DNA of 64,000 nucleotides from contig OY294049.1 in the NCBI GenBank assembly GCA_958510825.1, forward strand, positions 1,364,001 through 1,428,000, given 5' to 3'. This DNA comes from Brachypterus glaber. Taxonomy: Eukaryota; Arthropoda; Insecta; Coleoptera; Kateretidae. Made by a program: the position numbers and the translations under genes. The notes beneath the pieces were generated by a model. It was not told where the DNA came from, searched no databases, and worked only from the letters and a program-made list of their open reading frames with translations. Shown here in pieces: positions 11,826 through 24,123 of the stretch (the stretch's first letter is position 1; every line of letters begins with the position of its first letter).

Positions 11826-12655
11826 CATAGGTCTGTTTTATCGATGTTGCCAGCATGCAATACAGAACGATTGTACTTGATGCTATGTCAAAATAACTAA
11901 CTAAATAGGTTAACTTGGCTTACAAGCAAATTCGATCTCGATGCCGAATATAAGGGTTTTTTAAGGTTGTTGAAAATGAATCTGATAATACAATTTTTTT
12001 AATTAATTATTATTATTATTTTTTAAGTTTTTAATATTTTCGTCAAAAATGGTATATAGGGGCTTTTAAGGTGGACGAAATGTAATCGGATAGTAACATT
12101 TATTTAACTCCACCCCCGGAGTGGGGGTAATTATTTTAAAATGTTACAATATTTTCGTTAAAATTGGTATAAAGGAATTTTTAAGGTCGCTGAAACGGAA
12201 TCTGATAATCAAAATTTTCTGTCTCCATCCTTTCAACCTAAAATTAATCGAACCTGGGGAAACCGAGAATGAAAAATTAAATAGACCGCAAAGGGTTAAT
12301 CAAATAGAATTTTAAAATATTAAATTGTTTATAATTGTATTTAAGAGCACTTTGTACTAGAATCTTAAATGGTGTTATTGAAATATCTTATTTTACTAAA
12401 CATTACCAAATTAGGTCTCTATTACTTGATAATTATTGTTAATTAAGTTTTTCAAAGAATTTTTTAATAAACATTCATTATCCAAAACATACAGAGTGGT
12501 TCATTTATTGTTCATATATGAACTATAGTTTCTTTTTAGGTTAAAAAATCTAAAGTACTTGCAGGTACTTATAGGTAAATATGTGTATTTTAATTGTTTT
12601 ATTTTTATTAAAAACAAATAATATTTAAGTGCATAAAGATTTTACAAAACTGAGC
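11826..12655. other. AT-rich DNA with a weak duplicated segment
   Basis: GGTTGTTGAAAATGAATCTGATAAT near 11965 and GGTCGCTGAAACGGAATCTGATAAT near 12184 are diverged copies of one repeat. No gene is visible. Confidence 0.4.
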
Positions 12656-12663
12656 ATTCGAAG

Positions 12664-13419
12664 CAGAGCCGTAACTAGAGCTGTTTGCACCTGTGGCATT
12701 TTATCAATTTGCCCCCTATCTAATATAAAAACAACTGAATTTTTTTATTAAGTTAACGAGGAAAAAAGTAACAAAAATAAAAACGCCGTCTCATTTGACT
12801 CCGATGTGGCGTTCCGTCTGACAAAAAGTAAAATTTAAATTTCTTAAGTTTTTGGTTAAGCTTTATGTATAGTTCAGCGCCGCGGAAAACTTTAAATCTG
12901 TATAAAATTTAACATTTCACAAAAATTGAAGAAAGCTATAGCACCGCAAGCGATTTTTTTATGAATTTCAAGCTAGTTTTACAATCTTAAATTAAAAAAA
13001 AAAAACACCTAAAAAAGCTCTAGCAAAAATTTTTATAAATAATATTTGTATATTGTATATTATGATAATCTGTTTTAATTTTAAAACAACATAATTACAA
13101 ATTTGCCAAAATGCAGGAAAGGTCTTAACGCCGCAGGCAAAATTTTTTACGAATTTCACGCTAATGTTTTACACCTCTAAATAAAAAAAGTCCTAGCAGT
13201 GCAGGTGAAAAATTTAACAAATTTGATGGACTATTTTAATTTTAAAACCGTTTTAAAATTTCTTTAAAACCAAAGCAATATCAAGCGCTGCAGGCGATTT
13301 TTTTTTTCTTAATTTCATGTAAAATTTTTTAAATTCTTCAATTTTCTTGTTTTTGGAGCGCCTCTTAAGTGTTGCGCCCGTGGGAGATGCACCTTCGCCA
13401 CGCCCTAGTTACGGCTCTC
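12664..13419. mobile_element. Non-autonomous hAT-like element
   Basis: A 756-bp element starts CAGAGCCGTAACTAG and ends CTAGTTACGGCTCTC, an inverted repeat with one terminal mismatch. It is flanked by perfect 8-bp duplications ATTCGAAG at 12656-12663 and 13420-13427, the size hAT transposases make. The interior holds three or four degenerate subrepeats around GCCGCAGGCGA followed by T-runs. There is no transposase frame. Confidence 0.85.
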
Positions 13420-13427
13420 ATTCGAAG

Positions 13428-14222
13428 AATATGTTCCTTAAATAAAAGTATCACTCTGTAAACTTAGTCAAGTCTATTACTTATACTTTTTAATTATATC
13501 TTAGGCATGAACTTTGTAAGCAAACGACAATATTATTCCATATATGGATTTTTTGTACCGTTCGACATATCTAATGTGTGAATAATAATCATTGCATTCA
13601 TTTGCCATAAAAAGTTTAATTGAAAGGTCATTTTAGGTGTGAAGAATAAATATTTTACTTTTTCTATATTTAATTTAAATAACAAAATCAAATTAAAATA
13701 TTGCTGCCAACAGTGCAAAAAATAAATAAATAGATGAACATTGTTGTTGTCTATTGCACAATGCGAAACTGTCAGTAATTTGCGGCGTAATAAAAGTTTT
13801 TCTTTTTTTTTATAGTTCATTTTTACTTCAAAAACTCTGATTACAAAAACAAGCCGACTGAATATCTCCCATTTAAAATAGTAATATATCCTGGCGAGTT
13901 AATGGGATTTAATTGTTAAAATTTTAATTAATTACTTTAGATTAATGGCGTCATTAAGTTTTCTTTTGCATTCTTTAGGGGAGTGCCCTTTCAACTTGAT
14001 TCAATGCCCTATTATTGGATACCAACTATATGCAATGGAATATAGTCTATAATAAATTGTATAGGTCATCAATATACAGGGTTATTCAGAAATAAGTTCA
14101 AGAAGAGGTAATTCTACATTAAAAATTATGAAAAAAAGTTCCTATAAAGGTTGGTCCGGAAATGAGCCCTAAGGGAGCTACGACGCTCCTAAGGGTACAC
14201 TGTAAAAAAGTCCAAACCAAAT
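13428..14222. other. AT-rich DNA with the edge of a dispersed repeat
   Basis: From about 14080 the sequence ACAGGGTTATTCAGAAATAA, then GGTCCGGAAATGAGCCCTAAGG at 14152-14175, belongs to a dispersed family seen again near 34190, 42285 and 60810. Nothing else is recognised; the 95-codon frame at 13533-13820 lacks any coding signature. Confidence 0.4.
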
Positions 14223-14357
14223 GTGTAAATTTACATGCTAAATCAGAGGTAATATGTTGCCAAGCAGGTGCACGTAAAATTTAGCAGATTTAACTTGTAA
14301 TTTTACTTGCACCTCCTTGACAACATATTACCTCTGATTTGGCATGTAAATTTACAC
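14223..14357. repeat. Imperfect 135-bp palindrome
   Basis: Arms run from GTGTAAATTTACATG at the left to CATGTAAATTTACAC at the right and include TCAGAGGTAATATGTTG with its mirror CAACATATTACCTCTGA. A short centre of about 17 bp separates them. Probably a MITE; no clear target duplication. Confidence 0.65.
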
Positions 14358-17138
14358 TTTCTTTTTTTTTTGAAAATTAGTTTTTAATTAATATCTCTGG
14401 AACCTATGAATAACAGCAAAGAATTATCGCACATACCTGATAAAGGCTATCATTTTATGTAGTTTTTATTAGGTTATTTTAACCAGGCACGTGCAAAATG
14501 GTGGGTCGATATCACTTTTTTGTTTCAAACTTTTTTATCTGTAATTTTTTTTGCACTTTTTCAATAAAATATTATCCTCTAGTTAAAAATACATCAAAAA
14601 GGTACTTTTTATGTAATACCGTAGATTCAACGGTTCTCAAAATAATTCAGGCTAAAGAGAAAATTTCACGTTTTGAGCATCAAAAATAGGAACTAAAAAA
14701 TGCACGGATCCTATATTAAATTTCATTTACTGTAGTTTTGACGCTTGAAATCAATTTTTGGGTGTTTTCTGATGGAATATTATAGGACTACATTCAATAT
14801 CCTCATATCATATATTATTTTAATTTTAATAAGTTAATGCTACTTTGAAAATATCTCAAAACCAAACAAAAATGTAATAATTTAAAATGTGACATGTGAC
14901 ATCCTAGAAAGGTAAACAGAAAAAAATCCTGCAAGTAGTTTTAGATTGAACCTATTTCCAATCATGATTGTTTTGTATTTGCACCAGCATTTTTTGTTTG
15001 ATTGGTTTACAATGTTACACTTAAGTATTTATTAGTGGTTATTTCAATCTAGTAGCCACGTGTACAAAATGCCTTTCAGAGAATCTAGATTGTGATTTCC
15101 GAAAGTAATAAAGATTTCCTATTTGGGATTTTCATCAATTTTTTTTTGTTTTGTTTATCGAACAATGAATGCAAAACGGTATCTGGTTTTGCAGACATTC
15201 GCCTTTTTAAATCATTTTCCAGCTTAAAAATGCCATAATCTACTGAATCAATGGGCAATACCTTCCCTTTGTTGGCATTTTATAGTTACACGATGAAAGT
15301 TGCAAACATGCCGTAAACTTACTTAAATGCTTCATATCTCATGGTATACTACTCCAAGTAACGTTGATAGGTTATCAGTGATAGCTTAAAAACCGGTATT
15401 CAAAAAACTTCTTAATTCTAGCGCTTTGTTTCTCTTTAGTAGAAATTAACGAATTATTACCTTATTATTGAAGAGACAAGTGAATAAAGGTGTAAAACTT
15501 TCAATAAATGAACCAGGTATGAGACCCTTTAATACTAATTTCAAAATTTAAAAAAAATATTACATAACACCTTCATCCATTTTCCGCTTCAATTCCTGTT
15601 TTCATGGTATATGATATTAAACTTTGAAGAGATATATGCTAACCAAACTATGGATGGAGAAAAAGAACGTTGCTAGTTCATAAATAATGAAATAAAAAAG
15701 TGACTAACAAAGGGAGCACAACAGAGAAAGTGTGAGACCGCAAATGGATGCAAATTGCTTATGAGAGGGAAAAATGGAAAAAGCAAGGGGAGGCTATATC
15801 TAATAATATTGTACTAATATTAGATATAACTAATTAGGTTAAATATAGAATATTAGAAAGGACTTTTTAATTTGTTCAGGTTTAGCTTGATGTTTCTTTA
15901 AAACTTTTAATGATTTTGGATTAAAATCAGATGCAATATTATCATAAACGGTATGATTCGCGAAGAGTTTTAAAGTATTAGCTAGAAATTGCATTTAATT
16001 GAAAAAAATACTAATTGATGTTTCCTTTAACACAATCAATTATAACTCGTGGAACGCGAGCTTCTTCACAATATTCGGCCTCTCAGGCCTTTGCTAATAT
16101 GGCCGGGCACGTCGCGTTGTACACCTTGTATATAAGGTGATGTACTGCTGTAGGTAGCACGTGTTCTACAAAAACGATTGGACATATTTCGTTTTGGAGA
16201 AGGAAGATCAAAGGATGCCACGTAACTGCGATGTTAAGTTATGTGAAAAGGAACCATTTTGTGGAATTTACTTAAAAGGTGCTAACTGAAAGTTGCATAG
16301 CTTTAGGATTAAAACTTCCTATAATATAATTATTATTATAATAGTAAGCCAAACAAATAGTGTTAGGGCCAGCATCCCTAAGCTATTGCAGGAAGGTACC
16401 TAGCTTAACTTTTGCTTCTTAATTTGAAAAACTACCACTGTAGTCAGTACCACTGCAGTGTAGTGGTATACACGAATATAGGGAGTGTAGAAAAAAGGAA
16501 ACTCAAACTAGAAAACCGAGATAAAAGGGACCATTTATTGGGAGATATCACTACACGACATTTTAAATTCAATTTAAATCTGTTTTTTTTTTCGAGTACG
16601 GCTGGCATCGACTTTCAAAGAGCACTTGATCCGTTTTAGATTGCAAATTAAAATAGATAGAAAAGATCTATATGTCATGTCCCGGATGATTCCTATAAGG
16701 TGTAATAGTCATAAAAATAAACTAATTATAGTTTTATTTTAAATTTAACTTAGTTTATTTTACTATACCTACAGGGTTTTATTCAATTCAAGGAGATGTA
16801 TGTTTTGAAATTTTCTACTATTTTATATTTTCATAAAATAAAATATTACGTTGAAAAAGATTTATTCAGTTTAAAGATCAGTTAGGTATTGAATTGGCAG
16901 ATATATTTTAATGAAAAAAGAAGAAGGGGAATTACCCTTTATTTTGTAACTTCTATTTCAAAGTGACGAAAACGCTACCAATGTTTATCAAAACCCTGAA
17001 AATCTATCAAGTTGATGGGATATTTCTTACAATTTGCTACTTTATTGATGGGATTTTCGTGACTTCATCACCGTTTACGTAAGATTTGATTGGACTTTTT
17101 TACAGGGAAGATTCTAATGACAATAAACTTTTACTATG
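14358..17138. other. AT-rich DNA, small higher-GC patch at 16040-16300
   Basis: No gene, RNA or clear element. The patch from 16040 to 16300 contains GGCCTCTCAGGCC and has more CpG than its surroundings, but gives no reading frame. Frames at 14498-14689 and 16412-16639 look like chance. Confidence 0.35.
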
Positions 17139-17146
17139 GCGATATA

Positions 17147-17345
17147 CAGTGTCGGACTGGACAGGTGAGATAGTGAGAAAAATCTTACGGGGCCCCCGCT
17201 TTTTGAGCCCCCCGAGAGCTTTTGTATAAAGCAAGTAAACGGTTTTAGAGGTGAGGACCTTTTTTTTTAGTCATCAAAATTTGTGTGAGGGGTAAAAAAA
17301 ATTGGAGGTGGTGATGACCTTTTTTTTGTGCCCAGTCCGACAGTG
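17147..17345. mobile_element. Short hAT-like MITE
   Basis: A 199-bp element begins CAGTGTCGGACTGG and ends CCAGTCCGACAGTG (one mismatch in the inverted repeat). Flanking 8-mers GCGATATA (17139-17146) and GCGATTAA (17346-17353) match at 6 of 8 bases, consistent with an aged hAT duplication. The interior contains GAGGACCTTTTTTTTTAGTC, a motif seen again near 29548. Confidence 0.65.
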
Positions 17346-17353
17346 GCGATTAA

Positions 17354-18899
17354 TAGAATTTCTATCAATAGATCTTATATAATGTTTAAAAAAAGTTATA
17401 ATACCAGTATACTATTTTTGTTATATGTATATACCTCTTTATTGTTTCAATTTATAGTAATTCAGGAACTTTTTATATGTAGTCTATTCTGTAATTCTAA
17501 TGTGTTAATGCCTATGATAATTACATACAACAAAACTCAAAATTATTACCCTTATAACATATGTGTTTATACACCTGTCCAATGGCAGTGTCTATATTAA
17601 TGACTTGACCTATAATTTTTTGTTAAAAGCTTGGCAAACACTTAGTGATTTTACCCTTTATTTAGAAAATGAAAAGTTTTAACTTCTATTTGATATTTTT
17701 GACTTTAATCCCCGAAATTTAAAATTTTGGCGAAGGCGCGTTTGCAAATTTCGTCAATGAGGTAAATTTTAAATGCATGATTTTTTAGAATTAAAAATAA
17801 AATGTGAAATTATTTGTAAAATGACCTGGAAAAGAGTTAAGTAAATCCTAAGTAAATATTCTTGAATTATGAACAGACATGAACATGAACAATGTTTTTA
17901 TGACGTACAAATTAATCGTAATTTTTACATAGGATATAAGACTTAAAAATTGGTTTTTAATCTTAATCCATAAAAACGCACTTCTTTTAATTTAAAATTT
18001 TATTTAAAATAAAGCATCAGTTTGGAACAAGATATTTTAAAACTGGGCTTAATTCTTTAAAATTATTTTTAATAACTTATACCGGGTCTCTAAGTTAAAT
18101 ATTATGACACTACCGTCTTTGTATATCTATAACCTTATACAGGGTTATTCACGGAAGTGGCCTATTAAAAATCCAAACCTATAACTTTAAGAATCTGATA
18201 TTTTGCACTTTGGGGTTTTTGAATATGGCCAATCGATTAAAAATATTTTCATGCTTGTGTCACTTCCGGTTGTACCGGAAGTGGCACTCAACTTTGATTT
18301 TTTAAATTTAACACCTCATATATTTTTGAAATCTGCATTAAATTTACTTTATTTTGTTGCTCTAGTAGTTTTTGAGTTATTCAAGTTTTTAGCGAAAAAT
18401 TATCAAATTGAAGCACCCCTAAAAAAATAATTTTTCCTTGAATTTTTAAATAGGAGGAAAGTTTTTTTTGTGGTTTACTCATAAATACTTAACCAAATTA
18501 TTCTAAGCCGAAAAAGAACCTAAAATTTATACAGGGTGTCTCAGAAAGCGGGTCAAATCTAACAAATTTAAAATAGCCATAACTCATTTTTTTTTTCTTT
18601 TTAAGAATCAGTCAAATCCATTAAGTGGTTTTTAAAATATTTGAATTTAAAAAAATGGAAATTTTTTAGGTGGATCGATTCTTTTGCTCTCAAGTGTATG
18701 TTACTATTGTAAGTCACATTCAAAGGCAATAAAACTTACCAATGTAATTTTTAAGGGCCCAGAAATTTGCAATTATGGCGAAGGCGCCATAGTGCGCTTG
18801 GAGTAAAATGTCAAACCTTAAAAGGTTACAAATTTTAGGCACTAGGTAGTACCACTATTTATTTTTTAGATCTTACCTATATTTTATTTATATGAAAGA
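17354..18899. other. AT-rich DNA with dispersed-repeat ends and a GGAAGTG palindrome
   Basis: Repeat ends ACAGGGTTATTCACGG (18138) and ACAGGGTGTCTCAG (18530) resemble Tc1/IS630-type termini without partners. CACTTCCGG-TTGTA-CCGGAAGTG at 18261-18283 is a perfect inverted pair of ETS-type sites. No gene is supported; frames at 17328-17600 and 18203-18430 are AT-driven. Confidence 0.4.
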
Positions 18900-19610
18900 A
18901 TTTATATTCCAAATAGGTACTTGCCTGAATATCAACCCATCCAAAAAAATTACAACCATGTTAAATACCAAGCTATTGTCATATACAAAAACCTAACGTG
19001 GGATCAGCACGTTAAAAACACCTTACAAACAGCCAATAGCCGTCTCTCCAAACTTTACCCCCTAATAGATAGAAAAAGAACCCTTTACATCAAAAATAAA
19101 CATCTCTACAACCAAGGACTAAAGCCAGTACCTACTCCTTTAAGGAGCCCCAGCCTGGAATAAAATCACCTTAACAAAACGCTGTCATCCCAACTTCAGG
19201 CCTTTTAAAACAAGGTACTCAGAACCCGTGGTTTATGAGAAATACCCAAATCCACAGATATCTCGATATGCCCCTCCTAAAAACGGAAATCATCCGTTAC
19301 AGCAAGTCTTATCGAAGACAACTTAGATCACCTAAACCCCCTCTTATTAAATTTTCTATTTTACCATCACGAATATCTCACCACTCACAAAAATATCAAA
19401 AATGTTCTCAACCAGTAATGGTGCCCACAAATTCCTGACCTATGCATCCCTAGTATCAGCGAGCTAGTCTCGCCCCCCACCCACGACATTTCATGACCGA
19501 TGCAACTCCAGTATCAGTGAGCTAGATTCGCTCCCACCACTAAATCACCATTCAAACTAAATCCTATTAAGATAAATGAGCTATAGGCAGTGAGCCCTTC
19601 TCTTAAATAT
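18900..19610 (+). pseudogene. Jockey-like LINE 3' fragment
   Basis: Frames on the plus strand between 18921 and 19440 read, with interruptions, like the C-terminal part of a Jockey-type reverse transcriptase: NLTWDQHVKNTLQTANSRLS, then KLYPLIDRKRTLYIKNKHLY and a decayed continuation resembling the conserved region after the catalytic palm. Stops and frameshifts break it. Sequence after 19440 with repeated AGTATCAG(C/T)GAGCTAG at 19453 and 19510 is probably the 3' untranslated region. 5'-truncated and non-functional. Confidence 0.7.
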
Positions 19611-20155
19611 ACTAAACAAACTAATTACAGATGATTATGATACCGAAATATAAGTAACTAAACATTTACGATAACGTACGTCATCGTCCTTCGAGCCATT
19701 TTTAGGTTTAAAGAATCTGGAGAATTTTTGTACTTCAAATATAATTTTTTTATTAATTATATTTTAATTATGTTTTAAATTTAAATTAAGGCTGTATAAA
19801 AAAAATTACCCAAAATTGTGTATGTTAAACATATAATTAAAATTATATATTAATTATACATATGTATACGTTCGAAAACCGTAATTGTACATCAATCAAA
19901 ATCTATTAAACAAACTGTTGTGATTATTGATTTACATGGTTCGCAAAACCAGTTTCGAAGATTACTGTAATTAAGAAACGTGATTGAAAATTGACTTATT
20001 AATTTACTTTCTTGACAATATCTTCTTAAATTGTACCTAAACCGATAATGCTTTATACAGGATGATCCTAAAAAAGGTTACGTTACATGTGGAAGCACAT
20101 TATATTTTTTTAAATATGTAAATCAGTTTCATGCAGTGATGTCAATAACAACTTT
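19611..20155. other. AT-rich DNA, nothing recognised
   Basis: Low-complexity sequence; ACAGGATGATCCTAAAAAAGG near 20058 is another dispersed-repeat end without a visible partner. Confidence 0.35.
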
Positions 20156-20291
<136 letters not shown>

Positions 20292-20336
20292 AGCGAATTT
20301 ACGGTCTAGAGGATATGTTTATATCGATGGTCTAGC

Positions 20337-20350
20337 GTACAAAGGTGCTA
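20337..20350. repeat. 14-bp target-site duplication at LINE 3' end
   Basis: GTACAAAGGTGCTA, identical to 26304-26317. Confidence 0.9.
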
Positions 20351-20365
20351 GTAGTAGTAGTAGTA
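20351..20365 (-). repeat. TAC-repeat 3' tail of the LINE
   Basis: Five GTA units on the plus strand directly abut the target duplication. Microsatellite tails instead of poly(A) are common in the I superfamily. Confidence 0.8.
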
Positions 20366-20443
20366 AGGGTGGGGAGGCTACAAGCCAGGCAACTAGGCCA
20401 TTATGGCCCTTTTTGCCAGCCCCGAGCTGTCCCAGCCACACAT

Positions 20444-23400
20444 CTACCCTACTCCCTGCCTAAACCTGCCGGACCTCCTTATAAAGGTCGCGATATCTGT
20501 CCAGGCAAGGGTACGCAACTCCTCTCTTCGGAGAGTTGCCACTCCGAAGATCTCCTGTCGTATTCTGCCGAACCGATCGCATTGTCCTAGGAAATGGAAG
20601 GACGATTCTTCGTCTATCCCGCAACCCGAACAGACGGGGTCGTTACCAACCTTCATCTTGAACAGGTGCCTTCCTAGTCCACAGTGACCCGTGAGGATCC
20701 CTGTGAGTTGGCTGATCGTGGCTCGGCTTCTTCCTAGTAGCCACGCGGTTTTTGACTTGCTTGGACCGGAAAGGAAGTCCTTTGCCTGTCTGCAGTTCGT
20801 GACCGTTGACCAGCTTTCCCTTAGTTTTTCTCCAGCCCACGTGTTGAGGGCTGATGTGACTTGTTTCCTTGTAATACCAAGCATGGGTTCGGGTCCCATG
20901 CACGGAGTTTCGGCTCCGAGCCTGGCAAGTTCGTCTGCCTTCTCGTTGCCTGGTATCCCGCTGTGTCCAGGGACCCATACAAGGTGGACTCTTTTGTTCC
21001 TCGCTAGCTCCTCCAGGGCTTCTATGCATTCCTGCACAAGACTGGATCTTGTGCTGGGTGCACTGAGAGCCTTCAGGGCTGCTTGGCTGTCGGAGCAGAT
21101 GTATACATCTGATCCGTTGCTCCCTAGAACCTCTTCGCATCTTGCCGCTTCCTGTATCGCAAAGACTTCCGCTTGGAATACCGTGGGGTACCTGCCGAGC
21201 GAATAGCTCTTTTGAACCCCCGTGTCTTGTACAAAGAAGCCTGCGCCCGAGCTTTGCGTGCTTTCCATCCGGGAGCCGTCTGTATAGCACACTGTTGCGT
21301 TTTGGGCAAAATTAACTTCCTTGTTCTCCCACTCGTGTTTTGTTGGTATAGTGAGAGAGAATGCTCTGTCAAACCTTAATCGGTCTTCCGCCTCTATCAC
21401 CTTGATGCTGCTGATAGGTAACTCTACTCTGGCAACATCGGCGATTTTTGTATGTCCGTAGACTGCCCCTTCACCCAGCCAGCATCCAACATCTCTCATT
21501 CTAAGGTAGCTAGCCATTGCCTCCCTCCTTATCCAGGACGGAAGCGTTGGCAGCCCCAGTAGAACTTCCAGTGCTGATGTGGGGGTCGTCCTGATTGCGC
21601 CGGTGATCCCGAGACACGCTAGTCTTTGGATCTTACTCAGACTCCGAGCTACTGTGGTTTTGCTGACGCTTGGCCACCATACCACCGAGCCATATTGGAC
21701 TCTGGGTCTAATGACGGCGGTATAGATCCATAATAGAATCTGTGGGGTCATGCCCCAGCTTTTTCCCACTGCCCGACGCAAGTGCCAGAAGGTCGCAATC
21801 GACTTGTCAATGACTTTGTCTACATGCGCCTTCCAGTTGAGTTTACTGTCTAGGGTTACTCCCAAGTACTTGACCTCTTGTGAGAGCACAAGCGGTTTTC
21901 CGTACATTTGGGGGGCCCTAAAGTTCTCTATCTTTCTCCTATTGGTAAAGAGGATAAGCTCAGTCTTTGTTGGGTTGACTGATAAGCCTTTTTCCTCACA
22001 CCACTCTTCTATTATCCTGCAGGCTGTCTGGATTCTTTCACAGACCGTGCCCAAGAACCTTCCAGTGACTAGGACCGTGCCATCATCTGCAAATGCTTGT
22101 GCGTATAGCCCAGCGGCCGTCAGCCTCTCTAGGAGACTGTCCATAACTAGACACCATAAGTGAGGTGAAAGACAACTGCCCTGTGGACATCCACCCCTCA
22201 CCCCGATGTCCAGACGACAGTCCCCCAGAGAGGCCATGACATTCCTTTCTACCAGCGCAGATCTTACCCAACTAACCAGCGCTGGCGGGGTGCCCCTCGC
22301 TAATAGCGCACCGCAGATGGTTGACGTTCTTGCCCTGTCGAATGCTCCCTCTACGTCAAAGAATATGGCCAACGCCCATTCTTTGTGGTGTAACGCCTTT
22401 TCGACTCTTCGCACTATAGCGTGGAGGGCCGAGTCTGTCGACCTGCCTCGCCTATATGCATGTTGTCCTCTATGGAAAGGATGCCTGCTAAGCACTCCTT
22501 CCATCAGGTACCGGTCCACTATCTTTTCCAGCGTTTTCAGCAGGAAAGATGTAAGGCTTATTGGTCTGAAGGATTTGGCGGTTGTGTAATCCTTCCTACC
22601 CGGTTTGGGGATGAAGACCACTCTCGCCCTCCTCCATTCCTTTGGAACATATCCCAGCGCCAGGCTGGCCTTAAAGATCCTCTTCACGCTGGGAAGAACG
22701 ATCTCTATGCCCGCCTGGAGTAGCGCTGGGAATATGCCATCCGGTCCTGCTGCCTTGTATGGGTCGAACTCTTTCACCGCCCATTTGATCGCGCCGTCTT
22801 TGATAACCTCCTCGGCCAGTTGCCGGTCCCCTCCTGGGAGGGGACCCTGCTCTACCTCGGGGTTATCTTGTTCGACGCTTTCACCGGGAAAGTGAGTCTC
22901 CAGCAGTAGTCTTAAGGACTCTTCGCTGGAGGTGGTCCAACTCCCATCTTGTCTCTGTAGCGAGCCTACCGATTTATTAGACGTGCCGCTAAGAATTTTC
23001 ATCAGCCTTGCAGAATCCGACAGTGACTCCATGTCTCCGCAGTATTTCCTCCAGCTTTGTTTCTTGCTTCGTCTAAGCTCCTTTTTGAAATCCCTTCTCA
23101 CCCCTCTATACCTATCCCATGAGGACTCTGTGTCTTCCCTAAAGGCTTGGTTGAATGCCCGCCTACACTCCTTGCGCAGGGTGTCCAGCGTGCCATTCCA
23201 CCATGGGACCTTTCGGTCCTTGGCCTCCCTGAGTGGACAAGCCTCCTCATAAGCTGAGATTATGGTATTATTTAGAGTGGTGACCTCTTTGTCTAATTGT
23301 TCCTCTGTGAGTATCTCACTGTCTGAATCCCAGTTATGACTTTTGAGCTGGGAGAGGTAATTCTCCCAGTCCGTTGCCCTTGGGTTTCTTTTCATGATTG

Positions 23401-24088
23401 GATCGGGTTTGTCCGACCTTAACTCAAATCTTACCATTCGATGGTCCGACATGGTTATGTCCGACGACACCCTCCAATTCAAAATGTTCTCTGATAGAGT
23501 GATAGATACCAGCGTTATATCAATCACCTCCTTTCGGACTCGATTGACAAATGTTGGCTCCTTCCCTCTATTCATTATCTCTAAATTGGTCGATGCTAGG
23601 TACCCCAACAAGGTTTCCCCCCTAGGGTTTATACCCGTGCTTCCCCACACCACGTGGTGTGCGTTCGCGTCGCAACCGATAATTACTGGTAGGCGCTGTT
23701 CATTCGCGAATTCCACCAGGCTCACTAACTCCCTCGAGGGAAGTACGCCTTCGTACGGCAAATATAAGCTACCCACCACCACCTTATGACTAATGCCTCT
23801 TACCTTGTGCTCCAGAATAGCTGCCGTTACATCCTTGGTGCCCAGCTGGGTCAATGGAACCACGTTCAGCTCCTTAGATGCCAGGATACATGTTCTGATG
23901 TGTTCGTCCTCTTTGCCAACTATAATTTTATAGCCGGCTGCACCTAACCCCCTTACGTTGTTCCTGTAAACATAAGGTTCCTGTACCAATACGATCTCGC
24001 CTACCTTGTTAGCAAGAGCGCTCACCAGTTCCCCAGTTGCACTCTTGCTATGCTGTAGGTTGATCTGGCTTACCTTTAACGCCGCCAT
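20444..24088 (-). CDS. LINE ORF2: endonuclease, reverse transcriptase, RNase H
   Basis: The protein has about 1214 residues and copies the element RNA into the genome. Numbering here starts at the ATG at 24088. The N-terminal apurinic-type endonuclease shows N10, QEP with E37, CDAN with D140 and SDH at 214-216. The reverse transcriptase has FFDVEGAFD (motif A, D578), GGCPQGS (motif B) and FADDG (motif C, D668-D669). The RNase H has YTDGS (D937), AEVFAI (E974), SDSQAA (D1000) and EKADE (D1052). A C-terminal CxxC-H-C motif lies at 1153-1170. All expected catalytic residues are present. The frame is open up to a GTG at 24100, but that GTG directly follows an in-frame TGA, so ATG at 24088 is the likely start. 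Translation probably depends on reinitiation after ORF1, whose stop is 35 bp upstream. Confidence 0.95.
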   Translation of the reverse strand: MAALKVSQINLQHSKSATGELVSALANKVGEIVLVQEPYVYRNNVRGLGAAGYKIIVGKEDEHIRTCILASKELNVVPLTQLGTKDVTAAILEHKVRGISHKVVVGSLYLPYEGVLPSRELVSLVEFANEQRLPVIIGCDANAHHVVWGSTGINPRGETLLGYLASTNLEIMNRGKEPTFVNRVRKEVIDITLVSITLSENILNWRVSSDITMSDHRMVRFELRSDKPDPIMKRNPRATDWENYLSQLKSHNWDSDSEILTEEQLDKEVTTLNNTIISAYEEACPLREAKDRKVPWWNGTLDTLRKECRRAFNQAFREDTESSWDRYRGVRRDFKKELRRSKKQSWRKYCGDMESLSDSARLMKILSGTSNKSVGSLQRQDGSWTTSSEESLRLLLETHFPGESVEQDNPEVEQGPLPGGDRQLAEEVIKDGAIKWAVKEFDPYKAAGPDGIFPALLQAGIEIVLPSVKRIFKASLALGYVPKEWRRARVVFIPKPGRKDYTTAKSFRPISLTSFLLKTLEKIVDRYLMEGVLSRHPFHRGQHAYRRGRSTDSALHAIVRRVEKALHHKEWALAIFFDVEGAFDRARTSTICGALLARGTPPALVSWVRSALVERNVMASLGDCRLDIGVRGGCPQGSCLSPHLWCLVMDSLLERLTAAGLYAQAFADDGTVLVTGRFLGTVCERIQTACRIIEEWCEEKGLSVNPTKTELILFTNRRKIENFRAPQMYGKPLVLSQEVKYLGVTLDSKLNWKAHVDKVIDKSIATFWHLRRAVGKSWGMTPQILLWIYTAVIRPRVQYGSVVWWPSVSKTTVARSLSKIQRLACLGITGAIRTTPTSALEVLLGLPTLPSWIRREAMASYLRMRDVGCWLGEGAVYGHTKIADVARVELPISSIKVIEAEDRLRFDRAFSLTIPTKHEWENKEVNFAQNATVCYTDGSRMESTQSSGAGFFVQDTGVQKSYSLGRYPTVFQAEVFAIQEAARCEEVLGSNGSDVYICSDSQAALKALSAPSTRSSLVQECIEALEELARNKRVHLVWVPGHSGIPGNEKADELARLGAETPCMGPEPMLGITRKQVTSALNTWAGEKLRESWSTVTNCRQAKDFLSGPSKSKTAWLLGRSRATISQLTGILTGHCGLGRHLFKMKVGNDPVCSGCGIDEESSFHFLGQCDRFGRIRQEIFGVATLRREELRTLAWTDIATFIRRSGRFRQGVG

Positions 24089-24123
24089 TGATGGGGTCAC
24101 TCATGGGGCGTGGTTGGCAAAAC

